From assembly GCA_950295325.1 (NCBI GenBank), contig OX485804.1, positions 24,120,001-24,184,000 of the forward strand: a stretch of 64,000 nucleotides of DNA, given 5' to 3'. Below, in pieces: positions 12,051-23,200 of the stretch. The stretch's first letter is position 1; each line of letters opens with the position of its first letter. The notes beneath the pieces are model-generated. The model was not told the DNA's origin and ran no database searches. It was given only the letters and a program-made list of their open reading frames with translations. Origin of the DNA: Polytrichum commune (taxonomy: Eukaryota > Streptophyta > Polytrichopsida > Polytrichales > Polytrichaceae). The position numbers were made by a program, and so were the translations under genes.

Positions 12051-13074
12051 TGCATACCTTATCAATGCAACCACAGTTGATTTGTAATTGTTGAAATGTC
12101 AATGACGGTGTTGAGCACCCATATATGGTTTAAAGAAAGAAGAAAATAGCCTACTGATTTGTGTGGATGAAGCCTGTAGATTCACACTTGATCTAGCATA
12201 GGGTGGAATGGGTTAAGCTACATCATAACCCTTTTGTATAGTTTTGGACTTCAATGCATAGTTTTGGGACTTAGATTTGTATTTGGAGAGGTTCCTTTGA
12301 GAGGGAAGGGCTGCGCCGGTCATGGATGAAATTATTTTACAAGGCAAAAGTCGCGAGCCTGAGCATGACATTGTTGAATAGCCTCGCATCATAGGAGAAG
12401 TTATTAGATTAATATGAGGCTTGATGAGCCTCACATATGACATCAAGCTAATAAGAATAATTCGACACTTCGATCTCTTTCAAAAGGCTAAAAAAGGAAA
12501 AGCTTATGAATTCAACCCTTGCCTTATTGTAAGCACCTCCTTGTCTTCTCTTGCTTATGAATGCATATGGGACACCCATCAGATTGAACACTGTGACCCT
12601 TCTTCATCAGCGTTTTTTCTCTAGTGGCCAGTGGGATATGGACAGAAATTTGAATGCATTTCTAGGACGGGGGCCAATTCCTGTATAATAAGCAAGGGCA
12701 TTAGCATAATAAACGACATGATGATCTTACTACTAATTAGAAGCACCACTTATATTCTTAATTCGTAAGACTCTGAAAGGTATTAATGCATGATTCTTAA
12801 TTTGAATTTCTTTATTTTCCTCTTAATTATCCATTGCCCATAGAAAATACGGAGATGAATTATGTGAAATAAGATACCATTAGATTCATCTTCTTGAGCT
12901 CTTTGTAGCAAGACATAATTTATTATGTCTATAAGATATGTGGAAGAAAATTAAGCATGATGACCAAAAAATAAAATTTCTTATTATAAAACTCAAGTTG
13001 TCAAATCTGTATTCTACTAGGGTTAGAGGGTAGATTACTAAGGCAACATTCCTATTGTGATTGCTCCTTGTAAT
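12051..13074. other. Gene-free stretch
   Basis: No recognisable gene or repeat. Short frames on both strands have no family signature. Confidence 0.4.
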
Positions 13075-13508
13075 GCCACTTGAAGTTACGTCACATGCGT
13101 CCCGCACATAGCTAGCCGCTCACCTCACCTACACAATCCACTTGCAAGGTGAATAAGCTTTCTCCCAACCTGGGACCATCTAGATCGCAACACTCGTGGG
13201 GTCTCATTTAGTCAACCCACGGGCCACCTTGTCGCAAGCCGCTAGTGCCAAGGTTATGGGCTTTCTCACATGCCTCGCGTGTATTCCGAGTCCCTTGCAG
13301 TCCTCACCGTTTGAGCTTCGACGCTCAAGCCCTTCGTACCCTCACAACACAGGCCATCGAATTGCATAATTAATCCGCTTGTCTAATTACAACTTCCAAC
13401 CGGATTATGCTCTTCACACTTTAATAGGAGCAGCTCACTTAATTCGCCGCGCACCCAATTTCCTAGGTTGTCATCCAATACTAGTAAATAAAGAGGCCTT
13501 ACACCCTC
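13075..13508 (+). repeat. Left copy of a ~430-bp direct repeat (LTR-like)
   Basis: It aligns with 15,723-16,154 from GCCACTTGA to AGGCCTTA. Clear shared blocks are TTGCAAGGTGA, GACCATCTAGATCGCAACA, CGTGGGGTCT, GAGCTTCG..GCTCAAGCCCTTCG and CCAATACTAGT. Inside both copies the GAGCTTCG region forms a small inverted repeat. The pair flanks 2.2 kb, as expected for LTRs of a small or internally deleted retroelement, but I see no clear primer-binding site or TG..CA ends. Confidence 0.5.
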
Positions 13509-15722
13509 AAACACTTAAAGCTCTTGATATCCTCATTAAGCCCTACTATGGCTCCTTTCATTTCCCGATGAAGTGAAGTCGTAACGCCTTCGGTTTGGAC
13601 TAACTTCCAATTCGCATTGATCCCTTAAAACAAAGGTTAATGCACATCCCTTCTCTTGCTTTGTGCTAGTCATTTCGTGAACTCTTCGAATTCATCGATT
13701 TCATGAAAATCACTCAAATTAAGCTTCCTTTGGATTTCATCTGGTTGTAGTATATGGTGGATATTTGTTGCTAGTTGATAACATAATGCATTCAAGGTTA
13801 GTTAAATCTTTCTCTTGTTTACCCATTAGGGTATGAGTGGTTTTTCATGCACTTTTGCTATGAGATGTGTCTTGTGGAAGATCATCCTCATGTTCGACAC
13901 CCACATCTTGATATCACTATAACCAAACTCATCTACTTTGCTTCGATAAGTTCCTTTGGCGGCGCCCATTTTTCAAGTTTGACTGAATATTTCATTCGTT
14001 TACTTATGCTTTTATTTATTTTTATTCTATTTTTTGTTTAGTTTGCATCTCACCACTTATTCAACTTGCTATTTATGAAGCTCATACTTCCACACTTAGA
14101 GATATTGGTGTCCGCACCAACTTTCAATGCCTCATGTGAATGGTTCTTATCATCCCCGCTTGTTCTTAGTTGATTTTGAATACCTTTGCGTATCTAATGG
14201 GTTATTTGGTTAATTTCACCGTCGTGTTACTTGGTTTTTTTTAACTTTGATGTGATTGTACTCTATAAGTGGTAGTGATTTCTTACTTGTAGTGGTTTAT
14301 TTTTGTGCCGGTTTATTTGCCTTGGCGTATACCGTGGCTTGAGCCTCGACTATATTTTGTACCTCAAAAACCTTGATAAAAATTCGGACATGGAATATGT
14401 TCATTCTATTGATCCACCTATACTTGTGAGACAAATATATGTGCATTAAACACTTGTATTGCTTGCTATCCCATTAATTTGTCACGAGTCTAGAATTGCC
14501 AAAATCTTACCCACCATGTCATCACATATTTCATATTCCGGTGGTGGCCGTGAACTTTTTTGCTTTAAGGGCAAGTCCCTCTTCTTGCGATAATTTCTTT
14601 TAAATAATGAGATATTATTAAATGCCGGTTGCCAACTCTTACCAATCTTCTTGTCCAAATCTAGCATCTTCGTGTTGCAGATCATCATTTATCTCTATGT
14701 GATTCATTGAGCCGCGTTTAGTAAATAATATTCCAAGAATTTTTATTGATTACATGTAAACTCACTTTCACTAACGAATAAAATGTTAGCCAATACAAAA
14801 ATATGAGATAGGTTCATTCTATTGATCCACCTATTTCAGCTTAGATTTTGATTGGCGTAATCGTGGTAAAGTTCAGCTCTATTTTTCTGCCACCATTTAC
14901 ATCTTTGCGGCAATCATCGTCATATGGTCAGATTTGTCATAATTCCAACAAAACCCTTTCTTTGTTATATCTTTAGTATTGATTAATTTCGCCTATTTGA
15001 TTTGTTTTTAGGATGTCATAGGCTTTGTGTCCATTCTACACTCTATTTTTGTTTTCTTTTTGTTTTCTTTTTTCTTTTTTCTTTAATAATTTATATTTTT
15101 CGCATTTGAATTTTCTTTCATAAGGTCGTTTTGTATTTGGCATTTCAGGACGGCCTAACTCCCGCGTATCTTGCAAGCAAATAACGAGGTCATTTTATTC
15201 TATTATTATTTTGAGGAGGTTTTTCGTCGCCCACACTTTGCGTCTAATCGATTTGTCAATGCTAGCAAAAAAAAATCCATTGTGTCTTAATCAATTATTC
15301 TGACAATCATAGTGAAGGTACTTCGATTTGTATTCTTTGAAATACCTCGATGGATTTTTCTTTGATATTCATTTTCATTATGATCGACCACGTTGGGTTT
15401 GGGGTTTACTCCGTCATAGATTGCCCCCAAATCCAACTCCTTGTGAAATTGATTTGTCCTCTTCCCCGGTCCTAAGGCTAATTTTTTGCGTGACACATAA
15501 GGCTTCGTACTCATGTCATCGTCCTTGACTTGGGTTGTCTCTATTTTGACACCCAACCCACTAATTTTTTGTGAGTCTCAATCACTTCTTATCGTGGCTT
15601 CGATTCATTTTTTTTTTGGTGCTTTGTAGTTGTCATTTTCACGTCTTCCAAGGTCATTTGGCATCCCATTTCGTTTGTAAGGTTACTATGATACTGAGCT
15701 ATGGATCGTTTTAATATCACAC
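13509..15722. other. Interior between the ~430-bp direct repeats
   Basis: 2.2 kb of T-rich plus-strand sequence. The longest frames (15,287-15,556 minus, 89 codons, lysine-rich; 13,847-14,041 plus, hydrophobic end) match no retroelement gag or pol motif that I can recognise. If the flanks are LTRs, the element is non-autonomous or heavily decayed. Confidence 0.35.
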
Positions 15723-16154
15723 GCCACTTGACATCACATCCCATGTGCACATACATAGCTTGTTGCTCACCTCAATTATGCAATCCATTTGCAAGGTGAG
15801 TAAATTTTTTCCAACTTTGGACCATCTAGATCGCAACATTCGTGGGGTCTTACTTAGTCAACCTATGGGCCACCTTGTTGCTCATTGCTAGCACCAAGGT
15901 TATAGGTATTCTCACACGCCCCGCATATATTCCGAGTTCCTCGCGGTCCTCACCTTTTGAGCTTCGGAGCTCAAGCCCTTCGTGCCCTCGTGACATAGGC
16001 CATCCAACCGTATAGTTAGTCCGCCCGCCTAATTACGATTTCCAACCGGTTTCTGCCCTTCACACTCTAAGGGGTGCAATTCATTTAGTTTGTTTCACAC
16101 ACAATCCCCTTAGATGCTTGTCCAATACTAGTTTTTTAGAAGGCCTTATACCCC
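15723..16154 (+). repeat. Right copy of the ~430-bp direct repeat (LTR-like)
   Basis: Partner of 13,075-13,508. It carries the hairpin TTGAGCTTCGGAGCTCAA, a 7-bp stem around a TCGG loop; the left copy has TTGAGCTTCGACGCTCAA. Confidence 0.5.
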
Positions 16155-16925
16155 TAGCAAACAAGTTTTGTGAAATTGTATTAAATTTTCAAGAATCATC
16201 TATAGAAATAACTAATAACTAAATATATTCTAAGAAGAGAGGGAATTATCATTTACGAGCACATTTCTCATTCATCAAACATAAAAGCCCTAAAATAATA
16301 TGCAATCCGGAGGTTGTTTTTTTTAAAGTTGATTTGACACTAGCAATAGCTTTTAAGACCCCAAATTTATGTAGCTGAGGTTGTTTGAATTTAATTGGCA
16401 ACAAACTTACAAGGGGGCAAATTTTGTTATTAGATGGATGAGAGGTATGCTCAAATATTATAATTCCCTCTCTCCCTGTTCTAATTGGAAATAAAAAGGG
16501 TGGGGTGTACACATGTACATGGCACATATATCAAAACTAGTTTTGTAGGATCAAAAATATTTTAGGTTGAAGAAACACAATCGGGATTGTTTTACAATAT
16601 AATTTTATTGATTGATTATTAAATTGAGGACCTCATCCATGCAAAATATAGAGTTGAACAACTTATTGTTGATCAAGACCCCATCTGAATTATATAGGGT
16701 GCCATAATTTAGATCATGCTATTGATTTTGGTAATTCTTTTTGTGGGTGATTAGTAAATATTTCCACATTCATAGTTTCTAAGGGTAGGTTTCCATGTAG
16801 ACCGCTTGCCGACCAAATTTTAATGGAAATGTAGATGCCACAAGGTGGAATCTGCATTTTTACTAGAGTCTAGTGTCACCAGAAGGAATCGTGTCCAAAT
16901 CATCCCTACTCTGCGGTGATGGCAT
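16155..16925. other. Gene-free stretch
   Basis: No recognisable gene or repeat. A 92-codon minus-strand frame at 16,249-16,527 shows no family. Confidence 0.4.
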
Positions 16926-17303
16926 ATCGCAACTCTTGCTAGCTCCCTTAACAATCTTGCCAATTTTTGTTTCTAACAAAGGTTATGAGTGCTAACCCTT
17001 CGCATACCGCCATGTTAATCGTTAGCTCCTCTCACCCCGGACCTTATAGTTCATAGGAAGGAAATCAACCCTCCTACTTTGCTTTCGGGACTCACCCCCT
17101 TAATCGGTAACCAATCCTTAGATGTGGACTTTCATTCATGGAAGTCCAATCTTATGTTGATCATCGCATTGCCGGAGCAACACTACAACAACCCGAAGCA
17201 TACTAGGCAACTATGGCCTCACATTGGGCCAATGCCCATGGAGGCCGTGCCGTTCAGCCTCGGGTGGGTGAGGCCACACCACCTCACCCATATAAGCCTA
17301 GTG
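16926..17303 (+). repeat. LTR-like repeat L, copy A (truncated)
   Basis: Aligns in the same orientation with 21,024-21,344 plus 21,892-21,955. Shared blocks include GTGCTAACCC, ATACCGCCATG, TAGGAAGG, GGGACTCACCCC, TTGCCGGAGCAACA, CTCACATTGGGCCAATGC and CATATAAGCCT. The copy stops just after CATATAAGCC, which looks like a TATA-type promoter box; the right-hand copy continues past this point. That pattern fits an LTR fragment ending near the transcription start. Confidence 0.55.
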
Positions 17304-17321
17304 GAATAGTGGAATGAGAAC

Positions 17322-19631
17322 TATAGATAGTATTATGGCACTTAAAGACCATTCTATTTTCAAGTTTATCCATGGCAGTCGGTTCCCAAGATAATCAAAA
17401 GACAAAGTATTTGTTTTCAAGATGTCCGTAGATCTTCCATGCAGTGGTGTGGAGCTTGTAAAAAAAATGCAAGTTGGGGGGACATGGAGAACTCTTGGTT
17501 TATATTTGACCATGTTAAACGTGTGAAAGATTGGATAACAATAGTTTGTCATGTGTACGATAGCCGATATTGTAAAGTGTTGACCATTGTGTGTTGTGAC
17601 ATGCAATTTGAGGATGGCGCAACATAAATTCTCTTTTGGGAAAATTTGAATGTTGTAATGGTAGAGAATGGTGTTTCAAAGGTAAACTTCAAAGGGTTCA
17701 TGGCAGACAATGCTCAAGCTAAGTGGAATGCGGTGAGGATAATTTACGGTGATGGTGATCCAATTTTGCCCATGGTTGCACGTGAGCGTACATGTCTTTT
17801 TCACTGGTTTGCAAGTTTGGATAAGGTGATACAGAAGTATATCAAATCATCCTTGCAGTTTCAATACAAGCAAATATGCAAGGATTACAAAGACGTGAAA
17901 ATAATGGACGACGCCGAGACTAAGTATTATGTCATTCGTTTTTGGTGGTTGTCATCCGGAGTTGCCACAGAGGAAGGCATTCTGGGCCTTTCAGAGTGGT
18001 TGGGATTTTGGCATTTCCGTTATAGACAATGAGGTGGTCACGTGTTATTTATAAATGCATAGTAATCTATATTTTTCAATGTCATTGAGCTTTTGTTGAT
18101 TTATTTTAATTCTAATATATGGCCTTATCAACTAAAATGAGCCAATTGGTCCACTTAATTTAATGTAGGGAACGTGATGGGAACCTAATGATTGCTAGTT
18201 GGTACAAGAGAATACATGTTAAGGGTTCTTAAAATACAACTCAACCATTCCAATACACCCACACATGTTTATAAAATCATGCAAATAATCAATTATAATA
18301 TGAAAGATCTCATCAATTGTGACGGTACGGATTGTCTCATAATGGCCCAATTGGCTCATTTTAGTTGATAAGGCCATATATATCTATAACTCATTTTTCC
18401 CAACCCTATATTTGTATGTGCTTCATAGAATATGAAAATAAAAAAATGTGCAAAAATGCCAACATACAACCTTGCAAAAATTGTATACAACAAATGGCTC
18501 CAACAGTCCGGCAACAAGATAACTTATTTATATGAAGTTATAATAAGTGACATGATTTGTACTTTCATGCAAATTACAAATTATCGGGCATGGTTGAAAG
18601 GGAGATTAGATGGTAAAGGCTCGGATTCTGCGTCCTTGAAACTCAAAGCAACTGCTAGGTGTGGGGATCCAAAAATGTTGGCTAATGCTATGAAGTCTTG
18701 CCTAGGGGCAGAAGGCGCCAACACCAGAGATTGTGCATTGGAAGGGTCCGAGCTATTTGGATTCACCAAACGAAAATTCAACCTTCCACCCGGTGCCAAT
18801 TGCTTTCATCGACCCACTAGAGTGAATTATTCCAATCCTCGTCCTAACACCCGGACTACTCGCCAACGCATAGAGGAATCGTTGACTTTTGCAGATCATG
18901 TTATGGTTCATACTACATCTATGTTAAAGACTCAATGTCTCGTTTCCAATTGGCACATTGCAAGATTACCACCCTAGTGACATCAAGCGTTGTGTAAGTG
19001 GCACTAAGAAGAAATATGTGTTGGATTGGCCTATAGTGCCCAACACTTGGCGAGTGAAGATGGGTACCAATCTATCAAGAGAAGAAGTGTGGCACTGGAG
19101 GATGCCGGATTTCAACTACAACAAAGAAAAGCATTGTCCCCTCATTATAGGCTTTCAACAATACCAACCCTTCATATCCCTCGCTCGCATTTTTGTATGC
19201 CACTGAACCCCGATGCCCACCCTACATTCAGGTTTGGAAAGTCAGTGCATCGTAATCCAATAGCACCGACGGCAGATCACAAAAACAAATGGTAGAGCGC
19301 TGGACTCATGGACGGTTATTATGTGGTTGGTGTCACTGCCATTTCATATCCACGCTATGGAGTGATAATCAACATTGTCTCCAAAGAGGATATCACATAC
19401 AGCATCACAATTGGCGACATCCCGCATTGCACGTGTCCAGACTTCACAAAAATATCCTCTCAAGCATTGGGAAAGAAAGGGAAATGGGTGTATTGCAAAC
19501 ATCTTTATTATGTCTTTAGATTTTTGTGCAAGGTGGATTATGAGAGTGATAAGTTCATTCATGCACCTACATATATGTACAATGAGGTTATGCGCCTACT
19601 TGAACTTGTTGGTGTTGTAGAATGTGAGTAG
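17322..19631 (+). pseudogene. SWIM zinc-finger protein, MULE-like, decayed
   Basis: Conceptual fragments in order: a cysteine-containing N-terminal segment (17,322-17,626) with CHVYDSRYCKVLTIVCCDMQ; a segment 17,646-18,032 with FKGFMADNAQAKWNAV and RTCLFHW; a segment 18,432-18,977; and a C-terminal segment 19,308-19,631 containing a SWIM zinc finger of form C-x-C-x19-C-x-H (CTCPDF ... YCKH). SWIM domains lie at the C-terminus of Mutator-like transposases and relatives, so a DNA-binding, transposon-derived role is likely. Disabling changes: TAA at 17,625, TGA at 18,030, a 259-bp MITE at 18,119, frameshifts near 18,975 and 19,090, TAG at about 19,293, and a probable frameshift near 17,393. Its flanks are LTR-like repeat L on both sides, but these may be independent insertions. 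The class assignment is inference; the decay is seen directly. Confidence 0.7.
18119..18377. mobile_element. MITE family M1, copy 1 (259 bp)
   Basis: Terminal inverted repeats of about 30 bases start ATGGCCTTATCAACTAAAAT and end in its reverse complement. The flanks are ATAT on both sides (18,115-18,118 and 18,378-18,381). It lies inside the SWIM pseudogene and is one cause of its disruption. A second copy at 62,649-62,906 differs at about 17 positions counted by eye. Confidence 0.85.
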
Positions 19632-21023
19632 TTGTGCAAGTGTTGGTTGTAACTACATGTATAAGGATGTCAATAAATGACATGTATTGGTTTGGATTAT
19701 TATAATAAAAATCAGCAATGGATTGAAAGTATTTTAAATGATCCATGGCAATAGGGCCCTTTCACTTGTGCTTCATTTAAATACTGGCAATTTACAATTG
19801 AAAATATGCAATTAATTTGTCAAAATTTTGGTTGTGTACCCTAAACCCGTGTATCTTTACTAAATTTGGATTCATTGCTCATGTGTTACTGCTCACCGCT
19901 TACCGCTCACTGCTCATCGCTCATAAGATAGCTTCCTTCGTGCTTCCATCCAACTGACGTTGTCATCCCAAGAACACGAGTGATCAATTGCCCAAGTCTC
20001 AACTTAAGCGACTTGGTTCACTAACATTGGTGTCACCTACATGTGGTCCTATACACTTTGAACAGAGAAGTCGATGGTCATACGTTTTAGTGCACAAGTT
20101 TGGGTGCCAATTCCATGTTTAATTTTGAGGGTTTTTGCAATTAAAGGTGGTGGCTAGCAATTGGCATCAATTTTGAAATTGCAGTAAACATGTTTCCATA
20201 AAGGTTGTTATACACCAAAGTTTCAAATGGGATGGACCAAGAACATGCACATGCATTTTCTTTTATGCTCTCCCTTTTGTTTGTCCATATGCATTGGTTG
20301 CTTGTAAATATTGTTAAGTATGCAATCATGAAGACTATCCACTTCAGCCATACCTATGTATTGTACTAATAAGTCCACATGTGCTCAATTGACTAAGTTG
20401 CGACTAATGCAAGTAGAATTATTTTTAACGCAAAAATATACCATTGGATAATTTGTACAATAATATCCAATCATCATTGGGTTATTGGCAAAAAAATTTG
20501 AACATGAACATATGCCTCACATCCTGCAAATACTTGTGATGTGTTGTCTGTCCACACGGTTGCCCATGTGGGTGACAATTACCAAACATGGTGAATGTGG
20601 CACCCACCTCAGCCATGTACTCAGCTAGGGTATTGTATGTACCCATGCATGTAAGTTATATGCGTATAATCCTTCCCTCGCATGGAGAAGTCCTTCACGC
20701 CTGCCTGCTTGAGATTGTTTGGGCGTGCCAAATTATTGCGCATGTTGGCGTTGGAGTTGTCCAAACGAGTGGAGAGGTCGAGCCTCTTGGTGCAGGCTCC
20801 TTGCAACCAATATTCTAGTGCATTGAAGGGAGAAGGCAATGCAAATTGAGGCATGCAGATGAGAGAAGATGAGAGGTGGGAGGGAGCAATTGCGACTAGG
20901 GGAGAGAGGATCGGGAGGCCAATTTCAACGACCAGGGGAGAGGGGATTGGGAGGCCAATTTCAACGACCAAGGGCAAGAGGAGGTGGAAAAGTAGGAAGC
21001 CATGCATAGGCAAGTGTTTGTGT
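19632..21023. other. Gene-free stretch with short tandem repeats
   Basis: Holds a 7-base tandem motif (CGCTCAC variants) at about 19,888-19,925 and a roughly 40-bp unit repeated twice at about 20,897-20,975 (GGGAGGCCAATTTCAACGAC). The 130-codon minus-strand frame at 20,621-21,013 is created mainly by this repeat and is not supported as a gene. Confidence 0.45.
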
Positions 21024-22200
21024 GTCGCAACCTTTGCTTGCTCCCCTTAACCATCTTAATCATTTTCATTTCTAGTAAGGATCACAAGTGCTAACCCCTT
21101 GCATTCCGCCATGCTAATGATTAGCTCCCTATACCGCATACCATATAGTTTATAGGAAGGGAATCAACCCTCTTACTTTGCTTTTGGGACTCACCCCTTA
21201 ATCAATAACCAATTCTTAGATGTGAAATTCCATGTATGAAAGTCCAATCTTACGTTAATCATTGCGTTGCCGGAGCAACAATATAACAACCCAAACCATA
21301 CTAAACAACTATGCCCTCACATTGGGCCAATGCTTATGAATGCTCACGGGTAGATCACTTAGTGCATTTTAAAAACGACGTGCAGTATGATATAGAGAGG
21401 ATTAAAATCATTTGAAATAAAAATTATAAAGGAATTCCAAATAATGAAGGGGCCATTAAATGTAGACAATCCCATTATAAGTAAGTTAGATGGATATAAA
21501 ACGTGGGCCATTATTTTTTTATAAAATTAATATAGGGGCTGAAGATAAGGATCCTAGAAGGTATGTTTAGTTTGGTATGTAAATGGGTTTAGGACTCACG
21601 GGGATGGTTGATAATTGGGATTTCCATTTATCCAAAAATGGATGAAAATGGAACGTGTCGTCGTTGGGGTCATCTTCCCCATGCCTGTTTAAAAGGAATA
21701 TAGAGTAAAAAAAATTGCAGTGACTTGGACAATATAAGTAATGGAAGGGTGCAAACAAATGGGCCATTTTTGAAATTTAAGTAATTATAGGGAGGCTTTA
21801 ATTCAACCCTTGAAGGTAAATAGCCCCAAAACAAAAAACCCCCAGCCGCACGTGGTGCACAAAAATGCCTTAATAGAGTGATCTACCCGTGTGAATGTTA
21901 TGCTATTCGGGCTTGAGTGGGTTTGGCAGCCACACCGCCTCACTCATATAAGCCTCTAGGACTTTTGGCAAGGCCCCTACCCCACTGTCAAGAAACCTTT
22001 TGTCTTTCTACCAAGAGTTGGGGCCAAGTAGACATTTTCCCTTAGCCGCTGGGACTAGAAGCCCCCAGCAGCTTTTGAAGAGTATAACTTCTTTGTATTA
22101 TCTTTAATGCTAACAAGAGACCACTCTATTGGCATCTACGTTTCAAGTAGATGCCAATGGAGTCCTCACTTGCTTCATTTGGACAAGTATTGAGTAAGTT
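21024..22200 (+). repeat. LTR-like repeat L, copy B (with MITE inside)
   Basis: 21,024-21,344 and 21,892-21,955 align with copy A at 16,926. Past CATATAAGCC the sequence continues about 250 bases: GACTTTTGGCAAGG, a block containing GACTAGAAGCCCCC, and a T-rich block TGTATTATCTTTAATGC that could be the polyadenylation region of an LTR. It also holds a hairpin at 22,128-22,158. The end at about 22,200 is a guess. Confidence 0.5.
21345..21891. mobile_element. hAT-like MITE (547 bp) inside repeat L
   Basis: Perfect 15-bp terminal inverted repeats CACGGGTAGATCACT. The flanks are TGAATGCT (21,337-21,344) and TGAATGTT (21,892-21,899), an 8-bp duplication with one mismatch, typical of hAT. Copy A of repeat L at 16,926-17,303 supplies the uninterrupted target. 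No transposase frame is present. Confidence 0.75.
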
Positions 22201-22860
22201 ATGCCTGTTCAAACCTTGGCAGTCTTGGGAGCCACTCCCAGGCCATTGCTGTGCCAGGGCGCTTTCCCGGGACAACGCCCCACTTAAATTGCCATATCTC
22301 TTAGCTTACACCTCCGATTGAGGTGTTCTTGAGCATTCTAGAATTGGCACGCCATAAGCTACTCATAGCTGATGGCCTTACCTTTGTGACTCCTAGTTTC
22401 CGTGGGTGGGAGGCGTTCCCAACGCCCGGGGCCCTCGCCCACACTAGGATCACCTGGGCCCTCTCACCAACGGTACCACAAGTCATGGGTGTCACTCCGG
22501 AGTCCCCCTTATGCCTAGGGTGTTTCAAGCACTCCTCATGAAGAGGTGCATGACATTGTGGAAGGAAAGGAGGACATAGAGTGCATGAGGGACTGTGGAG
22601 ATAGTGCACAAGAGGAAGGGAGTGTGGAAGAGGGAGGGGGCACTAAGGAGGAAGACTTTGCTGTGCAATAGCCAGGGACCTACGAGACCAAGCGCAACAA
22701 ACGCGTGGCAGAGGTCCAGCAACGACTTTAACTATTATTAAGTGCAAAATCTAGCATGTGGGTTGGATCAATTTCTAAGTTTTTGTTATTATTGGGTTGT
22801 GGGTGTTTTATCTTTTCATTCGAACTGGAACCATGGCATGTGGTCAATGGGAGCCTGCAC
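22201..22860. other. Unassigned GC-richer stretch
   Basis: Noticeably richer in G and C than its surroundings. A plus-strand acidic frame running to a TAG near 22,670 (glutamate- and glycine-rich) could be a decayed retroelement segment downstream of repeat L, but I find no diagnostic motif. Confidence 0.3.
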
Positions 22861-23200
22861 ATGGAAGAAAGGGGGCCTTAGCCTCCGCCTGGCGCAAGCC
22901 AGATGGCCCCCTGCGGTTGGCCGGCGGGGGGGGGGGGGGGGTCAGGCCCACATCAGGCGGCTGACGCGCCAGGCTGGGCGGTCCTGCCCACGCCCACCGC
23001 CGCCTAGCCCTCCGCCACCTACCCCCCCCCCCCCCGCGCCAGGAAACTTCCTAGGCTGCAGGATTAAATTTTTTTTTATAGATATTTATTCAAAAATAAT
23101 ACAGCTAAGGGCGGTTACCTTTTGGTCCGCCCAAAGCTTAAATGGATGAGGGAGGCCCAACTCCTCATTCATATTTCATTGCTTTCAAATACGAATCAAT

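Noticed and set aside
20621-21013. 130-codon minus-strand frame with internal repeats
   Set aside because: Generated by a twofold 40-bp tandem repeat; no domain and it runs into repeat L.
22742-23149. A 135-codon frame with a long proline-rich stretch
   Set aside because: The proline run is produced by a poly-C tract and GC-rich low-complexity sequence at the edge of the Harbinger element; no domain or splice support.
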